Shown here one piece after another: positions 24,570-36,536 of a stretch of DNA of 64,000 nucleotides (its first letter is position 1; every line of letters begins with the position of its first letter). This DNA comes from Taenia hydatigena (lineage: Eukaryota > Platyhelminthes > Cestoda > Cyclophyllidea > Taeniidae). A model generated the notes under the pieces. It was not told the DNA's origin and searched no databases. It saw only the letters and a program-made list of their open reading frames with translations. A program made the position numbers and the translations under genes. The stretch is from assembly GCA_036345935.2 (NCBI GenBank), contig JADWOT020001859.1, positions 1 through 64,000 on the forward strand, in the 5' to 3' direction.

Positions 24570-25150
24570 AATCTAAGCTGAGAGACCACAGGTCTATTGC
24601 TGTGCATCATTTTGCCTGTTTTTCTCACTTGTAATTTCGCTTAATTTTTTCCAGAGAAACGATGACAATTTATTTAAATTAGCAACGCAACTTTAACAAT
24701 ATCCTGTATGTGGCTTTGCTCTTTTTAACCCCGGTTCATCTTGCTTTGATCACGATTTCTACCCTGCAATTTCTTGTCTGCCTTGTTTTTCCTCGCGCCT
24801 CTCAAGGTAACGGTGACAAATATTGTAGGGTGAACATGTAGAATGCCAGTTTTGAAAGCAATCCTTCAGTAGCACCTCTATGTCACTGTGCTCTTCCCCA
24901 CACCGTTATGTCCAGCTTTGATCTCGATTGCTAGTCTCCAAATTGTTGTCCACCTTAATTGATTTCTCATGTTCTTAAGAAAAAAAGTGACAAATAAGGC
25001 GTGGCCAACATGCATTGAGCATTCATTTAAAGGTTTTAAAGCGTTTTATCTTTTTCCTCTCATTTTCTCCGGCTTTCATTGTGATTGGTGCTGTACAATT
25101 TTTCTTTCGCAATCCCATATTGCAATTCCCCTAGCTTCCTTTTACGGTGA
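24570..25150 (+). repeat. Degenerate tandem array, period about 160-175 bp
   Basis: Three clear phases start at GCTTTGATCACGATTTCTA (about 24743), GCTTTGATCTCGATTGCTA (about 24916) and GCTTTCATTGTGATTGGTG (about 25072), spaced about 173 and 156 bases apart. Each is followed by a similar CAATTT...TTGT segment. The GTGACAAATA block recurs at about 24812 and 24987. A weaker unit may start near 24570. No coding sense was recognised. Confidence 0.5.
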
Positions 25151-26039
25151 GTTAATATGGTAGTCCTTCATTCGTTACGTGTTTTCGCACCGACTAGGCC
25201 TGATGTAATGAGAGCTAGAATTCTATTTGGTTGGGATCTGCCTCACCTTAGTGTTCATTCGTGTTTGTTGAACTTCACTAGTTGGTGCGGCATTCATCAC
25301 CACTCTTTTAACAACCGATTAATTGCCTCTCTACTGGGTGACTTATTACGTGGATGTCCATTACTTCCTCTTCCAAAAGTCAGATGTTTCTGACGCCACG
25401 CAAAGCAGATGTTCCAGAGGTTCGTGAAAATTCCAACAAAGTGTGTAGATAATGATGAAAGTGATCAATATGATCTTATCCTACAGATTGTGAAAGTGGG
25501 CGGATTCTAGGTAACGTTTGATGTGCCAAGTAGGAAAAGTCGTCATCGCCTCGTGGCCTTGCGACGGTGACTAAACAGTCCCTTCTGCCCACATTGCATT
25601 TTAGGTTCCAGCCACCACGGTCAGCAGCACTTATAATGCTACACCTTAGGCGTCCTGAAAGTTTTAGATTGGCAAAAGTATCTTCCTTCATTTGTTACCC
25701 CTTAGAGTCAAATGGAGGGATGCCCCTCTTCCTTGTGCAGTATTTGCTTGCCATCATCCCTGACCCAGTAAACCTCAAATCAATTGCTGGCCCCGCCATA
25801 AAACTGCTACTTGGCATTAATTCAGTAGTGAGGATATTCCAACCCAGAATTTAGTAGCAAGACCATCAGCAGAACCGATGCGGTGTTGGGAGCTGCATAA
25901 GGAACACACGCCGCTTGTCAAGCTAAACCCAACCTTCTTATGTTAAAGGCAGTGTGATGTTTTGAGCAGGCACATGTGCATTTCCAATCCGATTGTTCGT
26001 GGATATATTCAGTCATAAGAGAAAGCATTGCATCTCCAG
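25151..26039. other. No recognisable gene
   Basis: Short ORFs only; no family recognised and no repeat shared elsewhere in the window. Confidence 0.35.
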
Positions 26040-26760
26040 CGAAGAGAGGGGATAAATGATGCTGTGTTTAAAGTAGGCGAAAAAAGAGAAGAGTGAGAAA
26101 TCTAAGGAATCAAGATATTCTCGTGTCACTAAAGTGGAACACAAAAGCAGAAAATGCAATGTTGGGAGTACTCACTCCTCATTCTTCGGCTGAGTTGCAT
26201 GCACGGAGCACGCACAGTAGGACGTCATGCATGGCACAATACTTGAGAGTCCATTGAGCGTAGTAGGAGCCAAAAAAGACACTCACCAAAGATGCGTAGT
26301 AGCAGGGCATGAGGAAGGAGAAGTAGTCAAGAGGTCCTCTCTTTACCCATTTCAAGGACGTCATTAGACCTACTTTGCGTTTGTGCGCCTTGGTTCCTAA
26401 TATCTACGAGAAGGAAGGAGACGGCCTCGTTTCATATGGTATGGAAAATGCTTTGAGTCGATTGGGAGGGTCAAATTAATGCTGGGATTGACTTAATGGT
26501 GAGGCATACACGAGAGATCAGGTAGCTTTATCTACTCTCCTCTTTTCCATTTTATTCACGCCTGTCATAACTCAACCTAAGTAGCCGATCTTGTCTTCTG
26601 TGATGCAGTCCAATCCAGTCAGATCTAGTCAAATATAGGCATGCAAACCATGCCGCATTACCTCCAAAGTAGGACATGAATATTGGGCAACTTGTTGCCC
26701 ATCAGTGGGTCTCCTAGTGCTACTGCCTATTTGGTGATTGGAAACGAAATGAAATAGGCA
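26040..26760. repeat. Diverged direct duplication, unit 1
   Basis: Aligns in the same orientation with 27270-27950. Shared landmarks are GTGTCACTAAAG / GTGACACTAAAG, then CACTCACCAAAGATGCG / CACCTACCAAAGATGCG, then a GATCTTGTCT...CAGTCCAA...CAGATCTAGTC run, then GCTACTGCCT / GCTGCTGCCT. On minus, both units have a possible splice donor at the same place (GCATCTTTG followed by GTGAGTGTC in unit 1 and GTAGGTGTC in unit 2), which hints at a copied exon. The upstream coding sense is not conserved convincingly. Confidence 0.5.
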
Positions 26761-27269
26761 TGGAAAGTAAGTGCAGCATAGAAAGCGTAGTGCAAAATAT
26801 GATTTAACTAAGAAAATGGACGACTTACCCCCAGAGAAGGAAGGGACATTCTTGGTGCACATCTTAAGCCTATGCTTGGAAGAAGTGTTGCCTTGCACTA
26901 CGGAGATAATAGCAGAACGTGCACCTCTTCGAGGGAAGTGAAGTAACACAAATATTTAGCTGAAAAAAAACAAAGGAATGATTGAGGTCGAGGCAAGAGA
27001 ACAAATAGCTGTGGAAATGGAATGAAGGAGGGGTGGGAAGGAGTGATGAGGATTGGAAATGGACATCGTGAGATGTGTCTTCACAGTGCTGTGGTGCAGC
27101 ACGCCTTCCCTTTTCTCCCCTCTTCCTACCATCCATGAGTCCATTTACCTACTTACCTATCCATCCATATGACTTAGTGAAATATGGATGAATTGACTCA
27201 ATGGAAGCCAATTGAATCTGTGCATTATTTAATCATGTCATAATTGAGATCAAGACTGGTAAAGAGATG
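26761..27269. other. Between the two duplicate units; possible splice signals on minus
   Basis: On minus there is a strong-looking acceptor (CCTTTGTTTTTTTTCAG near 26961) and a donor (GGGGTAAGTCG near 26829) about 130 bases apart. All three frames of the bracketed segment contain a stop or start with one, so it may be a non-coding or decayed exon. Nothing else recognised. Confidence 0.25.
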
Positions 27270-27950
27270 TTAGGGAACCTATAAAGAGGGCAATGGCAGA
27301 CGATGAGGTAGGAGAGGAAGGTGAGAGAAGCGTAAAGGAGATGAGAAGGAGATGTTCTTGTGACACTAAAGAAAAAACAAAGGTAAGGGAGCTAAAAGTA
27401 TGGAGCATTTGATCCCCTTTTTCGACGAATTTGTATGCGAGGAGCACAAACAATGTGACTAAATACAACACACAATACGTGTGAGCATATAGAGCGCAGA
27501 AGGCGAAAAATGAGACACCTACCAAAGATGCGCTGGAGTGGGACATGAGAAGGGAGGCATAAACAAGGGAGCCCTTCTCCATCCATTATGAAGACGCAAC
27601 CAGGTCTACTTCTTATCTGTACCTTGATCCTTAATGTCGGTGAGAAAGAAAGAGAAAACCTTAATTCGCATTGCATGGACTTGTGCCGAATTGGTTATGT
27701 AGGCTAGATCCTAGTGTTGGAATTTACTAGAATGGTAACGTATGCAGCGCCTTACTCAAGCTTGTCACAATCTAGCCTGGATCGCTAATCTTGTCTATTC
27801 TGACCCAGTCCAAATTAATCAGATCTAGTCGAGCTTAGACTGCAGTGCTACAGCGCTTCCGCAGTAGGGCATGGATGTTGAACAAATTCTTTTGCATCAG
27901 CAAGCTTCCTGATGCTGCTGCCTGTTTGAGCATTTAGAGCATAGTTTAGA
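27270..27950. repeat. Diverged direct duplication, unit 2
   Basis: Partner of 26040-26760 at an offset of about 1.2 kb, with the same order of landmarks. Confidence 0.5.
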
Positions 27951-28059
27951 CTTAAATAGCAAGTGTGGTACAGCACCTACACCTGCGCTGCTAAGTTTTG
28001 CGACGAAAAAGTGTGCATGGGTATGCAGAAGTAAGTGGCTGGGTGCGCAAACCTTCCCT

Positions 28060-28720
28060 TGCATTTGCGCTTCATCACCGTACTCTCTCATCCTTTTTGC
28101 CAACGTAAGCGATTTACATTTTGGCTGCACCTAGGTTGAGAGATTAAATAACGAGAAATGCTGCAAGCAGATAAGAGAAGTAAGCTGTTGAAACCCAATT
28201 CTGAGCAACTTTCGCTCGAAACAGATAGAATAAAGCGCATCTTTAGATCCGCAGTGTGCCGGCTTTCCTTAACACAATAGACACCACACACATCGGCCAC
28301 ACCTACCTCACCTGATTTTAAAACAGGAAATGCTGTAATCCCTTAGAGTAGGGAACGAACTGCTGAATCCCAATTCTGAAGAAATCGCAGCAATGTGGGT
28401 AAGAGCAAATGGAGCTCTGCACCCCTTGCTAATCTCGAGTTCGTTGTCGAAATAGGATCATTGCGCTTCGACCACATCTACATTGTGGGACCGTAAAATG
28501 AGAACTACTGCAAGCAATTGCAGAAGAAAACTCACTACCAGGTCTTAACATTGATAAATCATGGATCGGAATTGCACATATTTGAGTTACTGCAACTTTC
28601 TTTGCCAAACCTAGCTCTCTAAGCACCTTACACGGCAAAACTGCCAGATTGTTAAACAAGAACTCCCGCAAGTAACTACAGAAGGTAGCAGAATGCTGTG
28701 TTTCACTCTTGGCCGATTTT
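28060..28720. repeat. Degenerate tandem array, period about 160-180 bp
   Basis: A motif of the form ANNAAGAANTNCTGCAAGCA recurs at about 28155, 28322, 28500 and 28660, each time preceded by a TTAAA-like stretch and followed by a purine-rich segment. The flanking TTTGCCAA...CCTAG block is also repeated (about 28098 and 28602). Units are heavily diverged. It resembles the array at 24.6-25.2 kb in period but not in sequence. Confidence 0.4.
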
Positions 28721-29691
28721 GGATTCAAAGGAAGAGGAGAGAAATTTGCCTTTTGACCTTTGCAATGGCGAAGGGACGCGGTCAACGGCTCTTTCGTAAC
28801 TAAATCCTTTTCTCGCCTCACCTTGAAAGCTTCCAACCAAAACCTTACATCTGTTAAAGTAGTACCTATTGCAGAACCCTGATCTTTAATAGCTCGTTAA
28901 AGAACTTATGATTAGCAAATTATGATTTGGACAGACTCGATGCGTTCTAGTAAAATTTATGCTCCACAAATCCCTAAATTTATTTTTACCAAGTAATTCT
29001 CAGCAAGTAAAACAAGTTTTCGAAAAAACACGGTTCACTTATTCCAAATTCATGGCATTATAGCGTCTGACGGATGCGATTTACCAGCGAGGTGGAAAGC
29101 AGTTACCGCTGATGACCTCGACAATGATGAGCAATTTAACTAACTTAAAGACTTGTTTGACTTAACAAGACCCGCGATCGGAATTTGATGCCCGTCTTGG
29201 CGGTTATGAATATCATATGTATTTATTTTTGGCCCTAAACAATTGCAATTAACATGCTAAATAAAATGATTAAGTTTTATAAAACTTATTGGGATAAAAT
29301 TAGTCACTCATGATATGCGTGTGTCTATTTTCAACAAATGCCTCTCCTTATTTTGTTCCACATCTGTTTTTAGACAAACTTTGACAACACCGTCTTTTAA
29401 CCTTTCTTCTCGTACATCGACCCATCTTCAAACCTAGAAATTGATCTTCCCAGCTTTGCTACAGGTATAGCTTGCATTAATTATCGTTTGACAATGCTAT
29501 ATCGCATACTAGACACCCCTTTGCATGAATCCCTATCTATAAAATGATTTGGTAAGTAAAAGAAATCTTAGCCGCTTAAAAATCGTACGTTTCTTATTCC
29601 CTTAAAAGTGGTTTTTTTGCAAAGTGCGGACGTACGACAGGTTGAAACAAAGGACGATTTAACATGAGTCCGTCAACAGCAACTAAATAAA
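28721..29691. other. No recognisable gene
   Basis: AT-rich stretch without usable ORFs or recognised repeats. Confidence 0.4.
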
Positions 29692-29982
29692 TGTGTGGAA
29701 TACAACTTGTGCTGAACACTGGACAATACAGCGCTCCCTTTGGCATGATAATTCTCTTCCTATATAAATAGTAACTACTATTAATTTAACAATGCTTGCA
29801 ATATTTTGTTCGTTTATGCTGCCGGTTTCGGTCAGGGTCACAGGGGCGACTATATTGTGCCAGTCGCGTAGGCTGGCCTCCGGGCCATGCCAGCGACTCA
29901 TTACCTTCTGTCTGTTTAATAGATGTATCCTGCCCTGCTATTTTATCTTCTTTTGCCTTCAAGGGAGCTTCGCCACGCTACA
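29692..29982 (+). mobile_element. Probable 5' LTR of an LTR retrotransposon
   Basis: The inferred LTR starts at TGTGTGGAATAC and ends at CGCTACA, giving the usual TG...CA ends. TATATAAATA at 29761-29770 is a good LTR promoter. One base after the end lies a 12-base match to a primer-binding site (separate entry). The start is less certain than the end because no second LTR copy was found in the window for comparison. No gag, protease, reverse transcriptase or integrase sequence was recognised downstream, so the element is truncated or the internal region is lost. Confidence 0.5.
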
Positions 29983-29983
29983 T

Positions 29984-29995
29984 TGGTGGCAGCGG
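29984..29995 (+). other. Primer-binding site, tRNA-Leu type
   Basis: TGGTGGCAGCGG is the reverse complement of CCGCTGCCACCA, the 3' end (with added CCA) of a common eukaryotic tRNA-Leu type, as recalled from animal tRNA-Leu genes. It sits one base after the inferred LTR end, the expected place for priming minus-strand DNA synthesis. Confidence 0.55.
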
Positions 29996-32441
29996 GAAGT
30001 GCACCCAACTCTATAGGGTTTCTATCCCGGTCCCTACCGCCCGTGGCATATTGTAGAGCTGCGAAAGAAGTGCATGTGCTACTGACGGGAGTATCTCCGA
30101 CATCTCATAGCAGAAAGGCCAGGAACGACGTCCTTCTCGGCATCTACCCATTTTCGTGACTGTCTAGATTTGCTGTGAATCACGTAAGTGGTGTGGATCT
30201 TAGTGACTATTATTTTCAGTTGTTGGGGCTTAATTTGCTTTAACAGGCTGAATATCTGGTAGGCATTTGGCACTTTATTCGTTTTGGTTTATGGTCGGCA
30301 TTGTGTCCTTTGCACGTCTATTGGCTTCCTTCATACGCCTATTTGCTAGAGTAAACGCCAAGGCTTCATAGCGCGGATGTGAAAATGTTTTTCCTCAACT
30401 ACAGGGTCTAATTACGTTCATTTTTTGCTGCACAATACTTTGTGGGGCAAATTAAGATTGTTTTGGCAATTTGTCAATTGCTTTGCTCCCTAATGATTGT
30501 GGAATTTGATTAATGAGTGGTAATTTTGCTGAGAAGGGTTTTAACCTTACTAAGAGCTTGGCACCTACTCATTGTTTTGCTAATAAATATTCATTATATG
30601 CCTGATTGTCCATCTGCCTCGTCTATGCGCTTGTCAGGTTAAACCTTAAAGCTGCCGTCAAAAATTTTTGTTTTGCGAAGAATAGAGGCATTGTGAGGCG
30701 GAAATAAATGCGAATCTCGCCTTACCTGTCGCTTCGCACGTCAATGAGTTGCTGCTGTCCTTTCTGTGCAGCAATGGACCCAATTTGGTTCTTGTTTTGA
30801 GTAGAAGCATGCTTTTATCACTTACTCGTAGGTTACTTCACACTTTAGGCGAAGCAAAAGGTGCATTGTTTTCATTACGATGACTTCCGTTTTGGTGAGC
30901 ACGCATACACATGAGGGCGTGAGACACTTGGCTGCTCTTCTGCTCATTGACTTGGGGATCACGCTTATCTTTTGTGTTGATGTGGTCTTTGCGAAACGTG
31001 TTGTGTAGAGGGCCTCGATGATGGCTTAATCTCAGGTTCAGTTTTAATGGCATGAGTCGGTGTCTGGGCGAGGTGAACGCAACAGAAGCGAAGGAAGGAG
31101 CAACTAGTGGGAAGCTTTTGCATCACAACGCAGACTGTACTTTGTGGCACTCCCAAGTCCTTGCTTGTTAAGGTGTTTTATTCTATTAGTGGTTATGTTT
31201 GGAGGCGTTAGCTTCTCAGCGCATTGGACATTTACACATCTGCTCTTCCATCGTTTGCTCTTTTCCCCTTTTTAGGTGCTACAGAATTACTGTGGTAGTG
31301 GTAGCAAGGCAACATTTGATGAATCTGTGGATTGGTAGACAATGCGAGCTCGTAAAGTTATTCGCTGAGGCGTCTCTGTCTTAAGTGTGCGATATGGATG
31401 TCGGCATGGAAGATAGTGATGTGTGTTGGATGGCATAGCGGTGGGCGTGACCTTTTATGTTTTTGGGCACAAGCATTGAATGAGAATGATATGGCCTCAA
31501 GCTCAGTAGACTAACTGAAGTGTGGCACTGATGGGTTGGGCCGGAGAAGGGAGGCGATTTTATTGTGACGTTGATGAGTTTCGCTGGTGATTGTGTCAAC
31601 TCAAAAGCGATGGGAGGAGTAGAAGAAGAGGTGTTCCAGAGCCTTTTTTCAGGCCTAGACTAGGTGGCCCTTCTTTTCGTGAATTAAGGTGCATGTGTGT
31701 TTTTTTAATTTTGCAGTTCGAGGTGTGTATTTCTTGCCTTACTGTCTACTGATTGTTTCGTTACATGTAAATTCATAAGCACTGCTATTTACAAGACCGT
31801 CTACAACTCGTTTTTAGTTACGTAAACGCGTGCATGTGTGTATAGGAATTTTTTTTGTTAATAAGGTTTGCAAGAGAAAATTTAAAGAGTTTTGGTTGAT
31901 TTTTGGGTGGTAACACTTTTCGCCTTCGTTAGCCGTGCTGAACAATGGGACGAAGGGGATTGATTGTTGTGGGTAGGAAGGTGGGGGATTACTTGAATAG
32001 GGAGGGAGTGATGTTGTGGTGAATAGAGCCTTGTCTTCTGGGAGGGGAGGCGAGGAGGAGAGCATGTCAAGCACTTGGCTTCACATAGTGCCAAATTGGT
32101 TGCGGTCTAAAGTACGGCGAAAGGGAATTTTTACTTCCTCCTGAGCATTATTATGTGATAGACATGGAGGCGTGAGTGAGGAGCACTAGGTGCCAATTTT
32201 GTAAGCAAAACTTGCAAGCACAGTATTTGTGTGTTGTAATAGTCGGCCTCTGATTAAAACTGGCTGCCTTGTCACCGCCACTGTTGTCACAATTGCTCAC
32301 AACGCTGGCTACGTGAAGTTTCACAACGTCAACGTCATCTTCAATGACGGACTCATCAGGCTGCCTGTCAACAATAACACGCATCGTTGTTGTCGACAGT
32401 GGCAATAATGGCAAGTAGAACTATGGACTTAAAGCTGATCC
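29996..32441. other. Leader remnant, then no recognisable gene
   Basis: About 29996-30160 is more GC-rich than its surroundings and is probably retroelement leader. The rest holds only short ORFs of no recognised family. Confidence 0.35.
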
Positions 32442-33131
32442 ATGAAAGCCACTGAGACTACACCAAGGGCCTTTAAACTAGCCCATGACAACGCCAACAG
32501 CTGTGGTGTTCAAACATCCATTAGAGGAGTGATGCATGCGATTGAGAGTTTCCTTGCTTTCCCTCCTCCTCCTCAGTGTGAGCTATTTCTTCACGCTGGG
32601 GATAAGCAGGTAGACAACGTAGACGTGTGCTTGGAGGAGGGCCCCAACATCATGGAAAACTGGGTGCGGCATGTGTTGATGCCAGGCGGGAGGGCGGGAG
32701 GAGAGGGAGAAGGGAACGGTACTTTGGTAAGCACTCCCCATGGGACAGTGTGTCGTACATGTTGAGTGAGATCTTATTATGAGCTTACACCACTGTGCTT
32801 GTTCTTCCTGTTTTTTTTTCAATCTAATGTAGTAGTCAGATTTTACGACCTTTAACAGTATCAGCAACCGCGGTATGGCGTGAGGTTTTGAGGTCATCAT
32901 TCGTGTGTAACATATTGCCTTCCTATATGGTGGGAACGCTGGGTGTATTAATTGCGGCATTTTTTGATTGAATAAGCCCTGTTAGCTCAAGAAGAAAAAA
33001 CTGTTTGATTTCAGGCTTCACGTGAAGTCAACGATGGTCCGGACCCTAGGGATGCCAAGAATGTACCCGTCTGTGGTGACGCAATTAATACGCCCAAAGG
33101 GATCGCTAAAAATGCCGAATTCAAAGTTTGA
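32442..33131 (+). CDS. Candidate two-exon gene, unknown protein
   Basis: Exon 32442-32726 runs from an ATG preceded in frame by a stop and ends at a donor (ACTTTG, then GTAAGCAC). A second exon, 33015-33131, follows a good acceptor (TTTGATTTCAG). Both join in phase 0 and end in TGA, giving 133 residues. Exon 1 has a Gly/Glu-rich end (GGRAGGEGEGNGT). Exon 2 reads as hydrophilic, plausible protein (VNDGPDPRDAKNVPVCGDA). No signal peptide, membrane segment or known domain is visible. The support is only the agreement of donor, acceptor and phase, which can arise by chance. It could instead be the 3' part of a larger gene. Confidence 0.3.
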
Positions 33132-34449
33132 CTTCTCTCATGCTCTCTACTCTAGCCTAGAAGTTGGTTTTATCTGTGCTGTGCTTCAATGAATTCATCA
33201 TCTATCCTTCCCTCGAAATCTATTCACAAATGCAATGTGGCGGCTACATTCTCCAAATTGTTACAGCAATCGTGTCAGTGGGATTTGTCGTGCTCATTGG
33301 ATGCAGATCTGACAGCTGTGCCTCCCTTCTTATCCACTGATGAAATGAACGCCGTCTCTTGTAACCTCAGTAGACGCAATCGGAACAAGCCTAAGCCAAG
33401 GTTGTAAAACTGCTGCGACTGAGGCATCAATGTGCAGCCCACTCCATCGTCGCACAGCGTGTCACTCCATTGCCTTGATTAATATTGCTTCTTTAAACCT
33501 CCGGTCGTTCCTGCAGATTCGAGGATTTTCCTCGGATGGAGTATTGGGTGACTCAGGTGATAGGTGGATGATAACATTGAATCTTACCGCGCGAAATGGG
33601 ACAACTGGACAAATGAAGCTACACATTAACAGTTTATCTCCCAACTCTGTAAAGGACAGGTATTTTGTTGAGGCTGTGCTGCTGCTGAAGAGCGTTTTGG
33701 CATTCAGCGTTTGCTGATGGAGCTTTGTCAAAACTGTTGGGAGTCTACCACGAAGTGGGGCGCGACGGATGTATTGAGGAAGTCACTCGCCGACTAACAG
33801 GTGCGTACGAATGCGCACTATGTACATTTGATGAGCCCCTATTTATGCATGCTACTCGCTATTTATGCACTTTGATGAGGTGCGACGCCTGGGTGCAGCA
33901 TGTAGTGTTTTGCATCAGCCATAGTCACCGTCTGTCCTATGGGAATATAACGCTGGTTTAGGAATAACCGTGTCTCTTCTTACTCATTTTCCACGCGTTA
34001 CATTTGTTTAGGTGCTTTACCCGGAACCAGTATGTTTTAAATATTGTTAGTTCTAACTTTTGTGCTCATTGACATCTGGTCATGCCACCGCCTGATTTTG
34101 TCCATCTTACGCATCATGTTTTCGCTTTCCGTTTGAAAGGGTGGATGGCTTAGGACCGTCTATTGCTCCTATTTTTACAATAGGCTATGACTGCCACTTC
34201 CAAATGAGTGTTCCCATTTGCAAATTCGGAGCGGTCACATGACATTACGCCTAGTTATACCGAGCTAGCATGTTCTAATTAGTCTGCTCGTGGTTAGAAA
34301 TCTTGCTACTGCTCCACCTCTTCGCATTGTTTATCGGAGTTGAGGGAGACCATCTCGTAATTTAATGTCCATTTTGACGCACGCTCAAAATTTGCCAAAT
34401 GTCAAGCAATTTTCTGGATTCCTTTCCACCGATGTTATTTTATAAATGA
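33132..34449. other. No recognisable gene
   Basis: Two adjacent plus-strand ORFs (33430-33717 and 33725-33961) have no recognisable family and no linking splice sites; treated as chance. Confidence 0.35.
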
Positions 34450-35192
34450 GCAAAAAGGCATGGAAGAGGACGCAACTTTGACTGTTTAGCGCTCCTCGCG
34501 TAAACTACCGAACTGTGCACACTTATTACTGCCAAATGATGCATCCTGGAGTGCCTGCCTCCGGAATACTTGTGTTTGAAGCGTTTATTGGGAACGTATT
34601 ATCACGGTGATAAGTTGGAAGGCAACCCACTGATTGCCTCGATTTGTTCGCTCCTCCTGCTGTAGCAATATAGTGGCTTCGGCGTGGTCTTCGCCGCCTC
34701 CGCCTTAGACGTAGTAGTAATTAGCTTTGGCTTTAGCTGTTTTTACCTCGATACAAATGGCCGGTTGGTGGGTCATGGGGACAGGAGATAGTGCAGGTTT
34801 GGCGTCTCCCTTAAGTTGGCTGGGTTGTTGTTCCTGAAGGCCATTAATTAGTAGACGTCTCCCGGGACAGGCAAATGTGTATTGGCAAGCGTTAAATATC
34901 CTCTCTTTCTCTATTTGCGGTCATTTTACATGTCGGTTGATTGGGTTATTTGGCTGGTGGATGTGTGGGTGGATAGACAAGCGAAGATAGGGAGATCTGT
35001 TTACTTCACTGTCTATGGGCCTGCCCGCCTAGTTACCTTCATCAGCTTCACCTCAGCGGCATGAGTAGTGGCGTTGGAACGTTTGTGCAGTCCTGTCTGA
35101 TGTGAGTGGTCGTGTTGGAACCATTTAATCTTTGCCAGAACATTTGACTGCCGGAGACGCTAAAGTAACAGCCTGACGCCCTCGTGAATCGT
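34450..35192 (+). repeat. R4 repeat, copy 2
   Basis: Aligns with the reverse complement of 15038-15720 (landmarks listed there). Since the partner is cut off by the gap, this copy may show what the gap contains beyond 35192. Confidence 0.6.
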
Positions 35193-35900
35193 GTTTCGGA
35201 GAGCATTGCTTCATTTTGATCACATTTCTGCCAGCAATGGTTAAGGTAGAAGTCGGTCATAGTGGAAAGAAATGGAATGTTTCGCCTTGTTAGCTGCCTT
35301 AATTACGCACGGTACTTGTGGTTTTACCGTTTGAGGCACACGCACGTATTGGCTAGTCTACTACACATAATGATGGTTGACTGAGTGCTGTCATGCGTGT
35401 GTCCGATGCGGTGGAGCTGTATGTGCACTGGGTAGTGTGGGAGGAGGAGGGGGTGACACCAGCATAAACATGCCCAAGGTGTAGAGACAAGTGTGGTGCA
35501 CGCGGACCTCCAACTCTGTACTCCAGCACTTGGCGATATGGAGCCTTTATCGCGTTTCTTTTTTACATAACAGCGTTTGATGTTGGGCTGATTAGCCCTA
35601 CGGAGACGTGGGCAAAGGCGCGGTGCATCCGGTTGGCACCCTCGTACCATGACATTAATTGGCTGTCTGCCACACGAGTGCTTTTTTGCGGTGCGCAGCA
35701 TTTTCTGTGGTATATGGGTGGTGATGGGAACCTGGGTATGGCAGCCGTTGCAAGTAGTGTCTTGTGCTCGCCTTTCCCTCTACTAATGGCGCCCTTTATA
35801 ACCATCACACCTATTGTGGGTGTTATTTTGAGGTTTTCTTTGCAAGGTACTGGTGTTCTATGAGTATTTATTTAGCACCTCTGTTCTTGTTTATTCACAC
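35193..35900. other. No recognisable gene
   Basis: Short overlapping ORFs on both strands, none recognised. It may include the continuation of R4. The upstream exons expected for homeobox copy C were not found here. Confidence 0.35.
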
Positions 35901-36300
35901 AGACGCAGGGTTCTCTTTACTCCACACCAAATTGGTGAGATGATGAATTGCTTTAACAAGAAAAACTACCTCACTATGAGCGAACACGAAGAACTGGCAC
36001 GTCTCAATAACTTGGCCGGACATCAGGTTGGTTAAGCTTCGAGATTTTATATGAACATGTTCGCTGGACAGTTATTAGTGTATAATGACTGATTGACTTT
36101 TCTGTTAGGTTAATGGGCAGTTCCAGAATCAACGCTACGAAACAAAGAGGGTCGGTGGGGAAATTTTTAGCAATGCAACGCCTGTAACACAGCCATATGT
36201 CTGTGTCTTGGAGGGAATTCTCTCCCGATGGCTCATATCTATTCATGGTACCCTTGATGTTGACCCGACGTCGTGGATGAGTTTCAAATGCGACGAGCCA
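35901..36300 (+). pseudogene. NK-2-class homeobox fragment, copy C
   Basis: The first exon piece, 35901-36026, carries homeodomain residues 3-44 uninterrupted (RRRVLFTPHQIGEMMNCF, then HEELARLNNLAGHQ), with Arg5, Phe8 and Phe20 in place. The intron begins GTTGG after residue 44, and the next exon starts at 36109 after TTTTCTGTTAG. That exon gives FQNQRYETKR with Asn51, Arg53 and Tyr54 kept, but Gln replaces the near-invariant Trp48 (GGGCAG against GGAGTGG in copy B). Similarity to copies B and D fades after about 36215. There is no TN exon and no proline-rich exon upstream. It is the only copy whose homeodomain has neither stop nor frameshift, so an altered fold rather than a null product cannot be excluded. 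A truncated pseudogene is most likely. Confidence 0.7.
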
Positions 36301-36536
36301 ATAGAAAGTGAGTTCTGATTCGATTGGCTCAGGCAAAGGCGCTTTTAGTGTTGTAATTGTTTGCCGTCTGGGCGCGGGAAGCCAGCCAAACTTAAACCAG
36401 GAGCAGTAACAGCCGTGCCCAAACACTTTGGCTGACATTTAAAATCCACTGGCTCAGATTTGCACCACCCTCACTGACGCTGGAAGTAGTGGGTCTTTTG
36501 GTAAATATGCACACATAGCTGTGTGTGTATGATACC

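Noticed and set aside
33430..33961. Two adjacent plus-strand ORFs as one gene
   Set aside because: Different frames, no splice sites joining them and no recognised family.
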